DNA from: JBLFWJ01 sp047611425
GTDB lineage: Bacteria; Bacteroidota; Bacteroidia; UBA10329
Reading direction: 5' to 3'
Assembly (NCBI GenBank): GCA_047611425.1
Contig: JBLFWJ010000043.1
Span: 1 to 19,711, forward strand
DNA: 19,711 nucleotides
The position numbers and the translations under genes were made by a program. Position 1 is the first letter of the stretch; each line of letters begins with the position of its first letter. Shown here piece by piece: positions 13,464-19,711 of the stretch. The notes under the pieces are model-generated. The model searched no databases, was not told the origin of the DNA, and was given only the letters and a program-made list of their open reading frames with translations.

Positions 13464-14690
13464 TCAATCAACAAACTTCCTCAGCACCAGTGTTGAATTG
13501 GTTCCACCGAAGCCAAACGAATTGGAAACAATGGTGTTGAGTTCTGTTTCAACTGTTTTACCCGCGATATTCAGTTTTGCTGAATGCTCATCAGGCGCCT
13601 CAAAATTAATATTTGGAGCAACAAAACCATGCTTCATCATCAACAAACAATAGACAATCTCACTTGCACCCGCCATCCAGCATTCGTGGCCGGTTAAACT
13701 CTTGGTAGAACTGACGTACGGCTTGGATTCACCGAACACTTCATCAATGGCCTGTGCCTCACATGCATCGCCAACAGGTGTTGAAGTTGCGTGTGCATTC
13801 ACATAGTCTACTTCACTTGGATCAACATTCGCTTGTTTCAACGCCATTTTTAGGGATCTCACTTGCCCTTCCACGTTTGGGTTGCTGATGTGCTCACCGT
13901 TGGATGAGAATCCGTACCCAATTACTTCGGCCAAAATATTGGCTCCTCGCTTCTGAGCAGATTCTAAAGACTCAATAATCACGGTCGCTCCTCCTCCACT
14001 CGGAATCAATCCAGAACGGTTCTTATCAAACGGACGGCTTGCCTTGGTTGGATCGCCTTTATGATTCGAAAACGCTCCGATTGCATCAAAGCTGCTAAAT
14101 GCGTAGGCATCAATTTCTTGAGCGCCACCACAAATCACCTGCTCTTGCAAGCCCATCTTGATAAGCAAATAGCCCATTCCGATGCTGTGAGATCCACTGG
14201 CGCATGCTGCGCTAATGGTAAAGTTGATTCCTTTCAATTTCAGTATTGTGGCCAAGTTCATGGTCACGGTGCTGTTCATACTCTGAAACACGTTTCCAGA
14301 ACCGATCAGCGAAGTATCATTCTTTGCACGAAGCGCATCAACACCTTCAATCACCGCTTTGGCAGAACTGTCGTTCCCGAACAGACAACCCACGTGGTTA
14401 TCCATTCTGAATTGCTCATCCATTCCGGCCATTTCAAGTGCCTGAACTGTTGATACATACGAGAATATGGCTTGTTCGCCCATTCCCATTCGATCACGTC
14501 TACCTAATATTCCTTTCAGGTTTGGAATTGGAACATTCCCGGTTAATGGAGATTGAAATCCCATGTCAACCCTCCGTTGCTCCTTTACAATTCCCGACTT
14601 GCCATTGTACAATGAATCGCGCACCTCTTCCAAGCTCGTTCCCAAGCAAGAATGAATGCCAATTCCAGTGATTACAACACGATTATTCAT
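13464..14690 (-). CDS. Beta-ketoacyl-ACP synthase (KAS I/II type)
   Basis: A 408-residue complete ketosynthase. The triad is Cys163 in SAACASGSHSIG, His300 in NAHATSTPVGD and His335 in KSLTGHECWMAGASE. The last motif has ECWMAGASE in place of HTLGAAGAIE, which is the FabB/KAS I-like form of this loop. It ends NSFGFGGTNSTLVL. It sits next to an ACP and downstream of FabG and the ammonia-lyase, suggesting it works on the early aryl-primed chain. No residue is missing. Confidence 0.93.
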   Translation of the reverse strand: MNNRVVITGIGIHSCLGTSLEEVRDSLYNGKSGIVKEQRRVDMGFQSPLTGNVPIPNLKGILGRRDRMGMGEQAIFSYVSTVQALEMAGMDEQFRMDNHVGCLFGNDSSAKAVIEGVDALRAKNDTSLIGSGNVFQSMNSTVTMNLATILKLKGINFTISAACASGSHSIGMGYLLIKMGLQEQVICGGAQEIDAYAFSSFDAIGAFSNHKGDPTKASRPFDKNRSGLIPSGGGATVIIESLESAQKRGANILAEVIGYGFSSNGEHISNPNVEGQVRSLKMALKQANVDPSEVDYVNAHATSTPVGDACEAQAIDEVFGESKPYVSSTKSLTGHECWMAGASEIVYCLLMMKHGFVAPNINFEAPDEHSAKLNIAGKTVETELNTIVSNSFGFGGTNSTLVLRKFVD

Positions 14691-14729
14691 CTATTCGGAA
14701 GATTATTCAGCTAATAAGTTCGACCACCC

Positions 14730-14822
14730 CGACCCTTCGGGCCACCCCTCCTTTCCAGTAGGGGAATTCGCCTACTCAACTCTCCCCCTAGTAAGGGGGA
14801 GTCCTCAAAGAGGGAGGGGGTC
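14730..14822. repeat. Multi-hairpin palindromic repeat between FabG and ketosynthase
   Basis: Elements are CCC-TTC-GGG at 14733-14741, a CCCCTCCTTTCCAGTAGGGG pair at 14745-14764 and CTCCCCCT/AGGGGGAG at 14782-14801 with an AGTA loop, followed by AGAGGGAGGGGG. It resembles the elements at 9160-9223 and 3487-3590. Located wholly between two minus-strand genes; a partial terminator or RNA-processing role is possible. Confidence 0.75.
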
Positions 14823-14841
14823 AATTTATTCTGGTTAAAAA

Positions 14842-15585
14842 TCACGTAAATACGCCTCCGTTAATATTGATCACATTTCCTGTGATGTAAGATGCTTTTG
14901 GCGATGCCAAGAATACAACGGCATCCGCCACTTCGGCAACTTCCCCAAATCTTCGCATTGGAATCATTCCGGCCATTTCTTTTTCGTTAAAGTCTTTGGT
15001 CATATCGGTTCGGATGAACCCCGGAGCGACTGCATTCACCGTCACATTTCTTCGTGCAATTTCTTTAGCCAATGCTTTAGTAGCGCCAATCATTCCAGCC
15101 TTTGCAGCAGAATAATTCACTTGGCCCGCATTGCCCATCACACCCGAAACAGACACCACATTGATGACTCGACCATAACGGTTTCGAACCATTTTTCCAA
15201 TGCATTTTCTGGTCACATTATAGAACCCATTCAAGCTTACATTCAAGACGTTATCCCAGTTCTCCTGATCCATCGCCATGAATAAACCATCTTTGGTTAC
15301 GCCTGCATTATTGACAATGCATTCGATCAACGAATCTTGATTGGCTTCTTCCCAAGTTTCCAACGCTGAGTTCACTTCAACACCATCACCAACGTTGAAT
15401 TTGATGATTTCGCAGGAGCCGCCTTTTTCCTGAATCATAGACGCTGTCTCCTTTGCAGCATCTTCTCCAGCGGTGTAGTTGATCAACACATGGTAACCCA
15501 ATTCGTCAGAAATCTTCTTACAGATTTCCCGACCGATTCCTCTTGAACCGCCAGTTACCAACGCACATTTCCTTGTATCAGCCAT
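14842..15585 (-). CDS. fabG: 3-oxoacyl-ACP reductase (short-chain dehydrogenase)
   Basis: A 247-residue SDR enzyme, normal length. The cofactor motif is TGGSRGIG (11-18), the structural NNAG is at 92-95, and the catalytic set is Ser145, Tyr158 in NYSAAK and Lys162. The C-terminal PKASYITGNVININGGVFT block is typical of FabG. It uses NADPH to reduce the 3-ketoacyl-ACP made by the cluster ketosynthases, the step before dehydration. Its start is separated from the ammonia-lyase stop by one base, so the two are translated from one transcript. A housekeeping fabG elsewhere is expected; the location points to pathway-specific use. Confidence 0.93.
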   Translation of the reverse strand: MADTRKCALVTGGSRGIGREICKKISDELGYHVLINYTAGEDAAKETASMIQEKGGSCEIIKFNVGDGVEVNSALETWEEANQDSLIECIVNNAGVTKDGLFMAMDQENWDNVLNVSLNGFYNVTRKCIGKMVRNRYGRVINVVSVSGVMGNAGQVNYSAAKAGMIGATKALAKEIARRNVTVNAVAPGFIRTDMTKDFNEKEMAGMIPMRRFGEVAEVADAVVFLASPKASYITGNVININGGVFT

Positions 15586-15586
15586 A

Positions 15587-17128
15587 TCAATCCAGTTTGA
15601 CAGGTGGTTTTCCGTTTTTCAAATAGGCAGTCAATTCCTTTATTGCATCAGTTTGACTCGTGTCATCTTTAAATGGAGGAACAATCTTCTTCAATTCATT
15701 GAAAAAGTCACGTCCAACTTTCGACATTTCATTTTCACAACCCAAGTATTCAACCCCTTGTAAAAGTGCAATGCACTCAATTGCCATTACCTGAAACGTA
15801 TTGTCAATAACCCGTGCAGTCATCATGGCTGCATTGGTTCCCATACTAACCATGTCTTGGTTGTCGTTATTGTTTGGGATGGAATGTATTGACATCGGGA
15901 AACTCAATGTCTGATTCTCAGCCGTTGTGCTGGTAGCCATAAACTGCATACCCTGCACACCGAAATTGATTCCTAATCGACCCAAATTCATGAATGGAGG
16001 GAATATGTCATTCAATTTTGGATTCATCAGGAAGTTCAACTGTCGCTCGCAAAGCATACTCATCTTCGTCACAGCAATCTTCAATTTGTCCATTTCAAGG
16101 GCAACGTAATCACCGTGAAAGTTTCCTCCGTGATAAACGTGATTGCCTTCTATGTCAACAATCGGATTGTCGTTGGCGCTGTTAATCTCTTCAATCAAGA
16201 TATTCTCACTGAATCTAATCGTATCCAGAATTGGCCCTAGAATCTGCGGAATACATCTGAAACTGTAATACTCTTGCACTTTATCCTTGAACACACCATC
16301 TCCGCTATCTGCCTCTTCAATATTGGTAAACAAGTGCCCCTCACGCTTACGCACCATCTTGGAATCTCCAAGGGCACCTCGCATTGCAGCCGCAACATCT
16401 CGCTGACCAATATGCTTTTTAGCGGCATTCAACTCTTCGGAAAAAGAGTCGTCATACGACTTCACCAATTCGTTCAATACTGAACCGATGGCAACAGTCC
16501 AAGAAAGTGCTTTACGAGCGTAATGGTTGTTCAGCATGCCGACACCCGACATGCACGAAGTTCCATTAATCAAAGCCAGTCCATCTCTAAGATGTAACTC
16601 TAACGGCTCAATTTCAAGTTCCTTCAATATATCGGCACAGGCTCTATCTTCTCCTTTATACCGAACGTTTCCTTCACCGATAAGCGCCAATCCCAAATGT
16701 GCCAGCTGCACCAAATCACCGCTTGCTCCTACACTTCCGTGCTCAGGTATGTAAGGGTAAATTCCTGCGTTCACATATTTTGCAATCTGGCTAACCACCT
16801 CACGAGTAACACCAGATCTGCCTAAGCAAAGTGTGTTGAATCGAGACACCATCACGGCTCTAACCTGATCATCATCCAAGCCGTTTCCGGTTCCGTTGGA
16901 ATGACTTCGAATCAAATTATACTGAAGTTCATGTAGGTCTTCATCTGGAATCCGGTATTGAGCCATTGGGCCAAAACCAGTATTGATTCCGTAGATAATC
17001 TTATCCTTGGCGAATTCCTTCAGGAAATAGTAAGATCTATAAACGCGCTCCAGATGCTCATCTGTTGCCTTTAATTCCTTGCCATCGAGTACAATATCGA
17101 AGTACTCATCTGCATACAATAGCGTCAT
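15587..17128 (-). CDS. HAL/TAL family aromatic amino acid ammonia-lyase
   Basis: A 513-residue enzyme. The MIO cofactor-forming triad Ala135-Ser136-Gly137 is in GSVGASGDLVQLAHLG. The catalytic Tyr46 lies in YGINTGFGPMAQYRI. NSANDNPI, YHGGNFHGDYVALEMDK and HSIPNNNDNQDMVSMGTN blocks are all intact. The sequence closely follows the Flavobacterium tyrosine ammonia-lyase as I recall it, including LQYNLIRSHSNGTG in the substrate pocket; the two selectivity positions read Ser-His (75-76). The reaction is deamination of Tyr (or His) to a propenoate; 4-coumarate would be the starter for flexirubin. It is the first gene of the minus-strand cluster. Confidence 0.9.
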   Translation of the reverse strand: MTLLYADEYFDIVLDGKELKATDEHLERVYRSYYFLKEFAKDKIIYGINTGFGPMAQYRIPDEDLHELQYNLIRSHSNGTGNGLDDDQVRAVMVSRFNTLCLGRSGVTREVVSQIAKYVNAGIYPYIPEHGSVGASGDLVQLAHLGLALIGEGNVRYKGEDRACADILKELEIEPLELHLRDGLALINGTSCMSGVGMLNNHYARKALSWTVAIGSVLNELVKSYDDSFSEELNAAKKHIGQRDVAAAMRGALGDSKMVRKREGHLFTNIEEADSGDGVFKDKVQEYYSFRCIPQILGPILDTIRFSENILIEEINSANDNPIVDIEGNHVYHGGNFHGDYVALEMDKLKIAVTKMSMLCERQLNFLMNPKLNDIFPPFMNLGRLGINFGVQGMQFMATSTTAENQTLSFPMSIHSIPNNNDNQDMVSMGTNAAMMTARVIDNTFQVMAIECIALLQGVEYLGCENEMSKVGRDFFNELKKIVPPFKDDTSQTDAIKELTAYLKNGKPPVKLD

Positions 17129-17231
17129 GTTTCTAGGTCGGTTCTTTCGTGTGTCTGAACGGGTGTCAAAATTAATATTTGCGCACTTTTGTGGTACACG
17201 GTAGAATTACGTAGTTCCGAGTTTACAAACA
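17129..17231. promoter_or_regulatory. Divergent promoter region between ammonia-lyase and MMPL exporter
   Basis: This 103-nt gap separates two divergent genes and should hold both promoters. On the minus strand a TAATTTTG word (17167-17174) fits the Bacteroidota -7 consensus TAnnTTTG and lies 39 nt from the ammonia-lyase ATG, but no clear -33 TTTG is present. On the plus strand only a near match, TAATATTTG, is seen. Confidence 0.35.
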
Positions 17232-19711
17232 TTGAAGATCAACCCCGACAACTCATTCAGAAACAGCCTGTTAACGCTGGCAGTTGCACTCCTTTTAGCA
17301 GGATTTTCCGGTATCTCTATCAGCAATTTGAAATTGGTGGAGGATGTTTCGGAGACTTTACCGCAATCTGAAGCGCTAAATGAGTACAAGTCTTTGTACA
17401 ATCGAACCGGAATCACGGGTAGTATTCTGGTCGCTTTTCAAGCAAACGAAAATGAAACACATTTTGACGCTGCCGAGCAATTGGCAGTGTCTTTAGAATC
17501 CGATACTTCTGGCTTAATTACAGATGTTCGGTTAGGTATGGATGCTCGTGAACCTCGAGCATTGCTCGACCATTACGTAAAGTACCTTCCTGTTTATGCG
17601 GAACCCAGTGATTTAGACAGCTTGAATGATGATTCATTCATCAAGAAGCGACTTACTAATACCATGGATAAACTCCGCAGTTTGAGCGGTTTGGGTATGA
17701 AGGAAATGCTGGTTGCAGATCCGCTGCAATTAGTCGTTCCGCGATTAAATGACATGGAGAAACTTGGCGGATCGAGCCGGTTTCAAATTAAGGATGGCTA
17801 CCTCTACACGCAAGACGGGGACTACTTAATCATGTTGGTCGAACCAACGTATCCTCCGTCTGAATCAGAGAAAAACTCAGCTCTCGTCCATAATTTAGAA
17901 ATCCAAGTTGAGGCTTTAAAAACGGAGCATAAAATTGGAAAGACCATGCTTTTTGGCGGGCCGGTAATTGCCGTAACAAATGCAGACCAGATTCGGGCTG
18001 ACATTAGGGTTGTTGCAACAATGAGTATTGCGTTCATCTTATTTCTACTCATCATCGTTTTTCGGAATCCAATTACTCCACTCTTATTTGTTTTTCCACC
18101 CGCATTGGGTTTTATGATGGGGCTTGGCGCGTACAGCCTCATTGCTGAACGCATCTCTGCCCTGGCTCTTGGTGTTAGCACAATCATGCTTGGAATTGCG
18201 ATTGATTACAGCTTCCATTTTTTCAATCATTATCGGCACAATAGTTCCGTAAAACAGACTTTAAAAGAGATCAAGTCGCCATTGCTTTTGGGTTGTGCCA
18301 CCACTGTAATGGCCTTCTTCGGGTTGAATTTCTTGAATTCAGGAATCTTGAGAGAATTTGGCCTGCTCGCTGGATTTATCTTGATTTTCAGTGCCTTGTC
18401 CGTCCTGGTTTTTCTCCCTGCATTGATTCGAGTAACCGGATTTAAAATGAAGGAGTTGAAACCGATTTTTGCTGGAGTCCAGCTTCCGAGCATCTTTCAG
18501 AAATTGGCGCTACCAGTATTTGCAATTCTCACAATCGGGCTTTTCTTCTTTGCAGATGAAGCACAATTTGAGGATGACCTGAACGAACTCAACTACTTTC
18601 CTGAACACCTTCAAGAAGCGCAGGACATAATCAGCGGGCCTTCCAGTGACGAACAGGTTTATGTCCTATTAAAAGGTGATGAAGGATCTGCCGTTTCAAG
18701 AGGTCAAGAACTGGCAACGGCCTTGGAGGAATTAAGGTCAACTGGAACAGAACTCAATTTCTCAAGTGCCGCGAGCGTCCTTTTAAACAAGGAAGAAGTT
18801 GCTGAAAGAATCAACTCGTGGAACAAGAATTCATCCGGTGAGGAATTGATTAACAGGATAGAATCAATCGGAGCTGAAGTTGGATTTAAGTCGGGCATGT
18901 TCAGTCAATACAGAAACGCACTGTCTTCTAACTTTGATAGTCTCTATGTTGATGCCTTCAATTCTCCTGTTCTCGAAGATCTTGTCCTGAGGACAGACTC
19001 CAGCTTTGCTGTCATAGTTCCCATCTCGGTCAAGAAAACGGACAGAGAAAAACTAGAGCAAACCATCATCAGTGTTGGTGAAGAACCCGTTGCTACCAGT
19101 TCGCTAGCTAAGGTTCTAGTTGATTCTGTGAACGATGACTTGAACTTCATCCTAATATTGACTTCCGGACTTGTCCTCATTACACTTCTACTTACGTACG
19201 GAAGAATAGAACTGGCCCTACTGACTTTCATTCCCATGATTTTGAGTTGGGTTTGGATCCTTGGTGTCTGCGGCATTTTCGGAATCAAATTCAATATGGT
19301 GAATGTGGTAGTGACCACGATTGTCTTCGGGTTGGGTGACGATTATTCCATCTTCATTACTGATGGAATATTGAGCAAACACAAAACTGGCCTCAATAAA
19401 TTGAAGAGTTATCGCGGAGCGATTCTTCTTTCAGCATTAACAACGATTGTTGGTACTGGAGTACTCGGATTTGCCGGCCACCCAGCGTTAAAGAGCATTG
19501 CGATTCTCTCTGTTGTTGGAATGATATCGGTGGTAATAGCGGCTCTAATTGTTCAGCCTTTCCTTTTCAAGCTTTTGATTGAGAATAGAACAGCCAAAGG
19601 CAAACCACCACTTACATGGTTGGATCTGTTCGTGACATTCCGCGACTTCGGATGGTTCTTTATCGGCTGTATCGGATTGGTAATCTCTCTTCCCTTCTTC
19701 TACTTTTTTCC
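17232..19711 (+). CDS. MMPL/RND-family exporter, 3' partial
   Basis: About 826 residues are visible, open to the window end. No in-frame ATG occurs near the beginning: the frame opens after a TAG and the best start is TTG 17232, giving LKINPDNSFRNSLLTLAVALLLAGFSG as a basic head and first membrane helix. A periplasmic loop of ~220 residues is followed by helices around 258-420 with GIAIDYSFHFFNHY, a second loop, and a second helix set from about 638 with FGLGDDYSIFITDG. This duplicated layout and the paired Asp-Tyr motifs in helix 4 and helix 10 are typical of MMPL/RND transporters that use the proton gradient to move lipid-like molecules. It reads divergently from the pigment operon, so export of the polyene lipid to the outer membrane is the natural hypothesis. 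Confidence 0.88.
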   Translation, partial: MKINPDNSFRNSLLTLAVALLLAGFSGISISNLKLVEDVSETLPQSEALNEYKSLYNRTGITGSILVAFQANENETHFDAAEQLAVSLESDTSGLITDVRLGMDAREPRALLDHYVKYLPVYAEPSDLDSLNDDSFIKKRLTNTMDKLRSLSGLGMKEMLVADPLQLVVPRLNDMEKLGGSSRFQIKDGYLYTQDGDYLIMLVEPTYPPSESEKNSALVHNLEIQVEALKTEHKIGKTMLFGGPVIAVTNADQIRADIRVVATMSIAFILFLLIIVFRNPITPLLFVFPPALGFMMGLGAYSLIAERISALALGVSTIMLGIAIDYSFHFFNHYRHNSSVKQTLKEIKSPLLLGCATTVMAFFGLNFLNSGILREFGLLAGFILIFSALSVLVFLPALIRVTGFKMKELKPIFAGVQLPSIFQKLALPVFAILTIGLFFFADEAQFEDDLNELNYFPEHLQEAQDIISGPSSDEQVYVLLKGDEGSAVSRGQELATALEELRSTGTELNFSSAASVLLNKEEVAERINSWNKNSSGEELINRIESIGAEVGFKSGMFSQYRNALSSNFDSLYVDAFNSPVLEDLVLRTDSSFAVIVPISVKKTDREKLEQTIISVGEEPVATSSLAKVLVDSVNDDLNFILILTSGLVLITLLLTYGRIELALLTFIPMILSWVWILGVCGIFGIKFNMVNVVVTTIVFGLGDDYSIFITDGILSKHKTGLNKLKSYRGAILLSALTTIVGTGVLGFAGHPALKSIAILSVVGMISVVIAALIVQPFLFKLLIENRTAKGKPPLTWLDLFVTFRDFGWFFIGCIGLVISLPFFYFF

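Noticed and set aside
17822..19318. Minus-strand ORFs at 17822-18187, 18230-18493, 18704-18898 and 18944-19318
   Set aside because: They are antisense shadows of the MMPL exporter, with low-complexity composition and no recognisable motifs.

Overview
The window looks like a chromosomal segment from a Bacteroidota bacterium, most likely a Flavobacteriales- or Cytophagales-type organism. The clues are a tyrosine/histidine ammonia-lyase closely resembling Flavobacterium proteins, a flexirubin/aryl-polyene type gene set, a CRTAC1/ASPIC-like FG-GAP surface protein, and the REP-like palindromes common in this phylum. GC is moderate, there are few Shine-Dalgarno sequences, and several starts are non-ATG. 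No rRNA, tRNA, CRISPR array or transposase was seen.

Layout. 1-1143 (+) is the C-terminal part of a large FG-GAP/VCBS protein. A long perfect inverted repeat (1190-1264) separates it from a minus-strand pigment cluster that fills most of the window. In transcription order (right to left) the cluster is: ammonia-lyase (17128-15587), FabG reductase, ketosynthase, acyl carrier protein (13454-13209), then a ~3.1-kb interruption, then acyltransferase (10121-9234), thioesterase, a 42-codon ORF, ketosynthase, a degenerate ketosynthase half, a second ACP, a full ketosynthase, a chain-length-factor-like ketosynthase, polysaccharide deacetylase, LolA-like carrier, hotdog dehydratase and a GT2-DUF2062 glycosyltransferase (ending at 1300). 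Most junctions in the block 8686-3603 overlap by 1-8 bases, so translation is probably coupled. From about 17232 (+), divergent from the ammonia-lyase, runs an RND/MMPL exporter cut by the window end.

How the genes work together (inference from flexirubin/aryl polyene pathways). The ammonia-lyase makes a cinnamate-type starter (4-coumarate if tyrosine is used). ACPs carry the chain, KS and KS/CLF-like proteins extend it, FabG reduces and the hotdog protein dehydrates to give the conjugated polyene. The thioesterase and LpxL-like acyltransferase release or esterify it. The LolA-like protein and MMPL exporter could move the lipid-like pigment to the outer membrane. The glycosyltransferase and deacetylase are probably tailoring or envelope functions.

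Two things stand out. First, the operon is split between ACP and acyltransferase by an insertion (about 10122-13208) that holds a palindrome-rich non-coding stretch and three plus-strand genes: a protein with a phage-structural-like C-terminal domain, an EGF-repeat lipoprotein and a DUF1566-type exported protein. They end in a strong terminator. The acyltransferase next to the insertion has no ATG for its conserved N-terminus. Second, short palindromic repeats occur at least six times in or beside cluster genes, and two to three copies are translated in frame: inside a ketosynthase, inside the N-terminus of the LolA-like protein, and in a 42-codon ORF fitted exactly between two genes.
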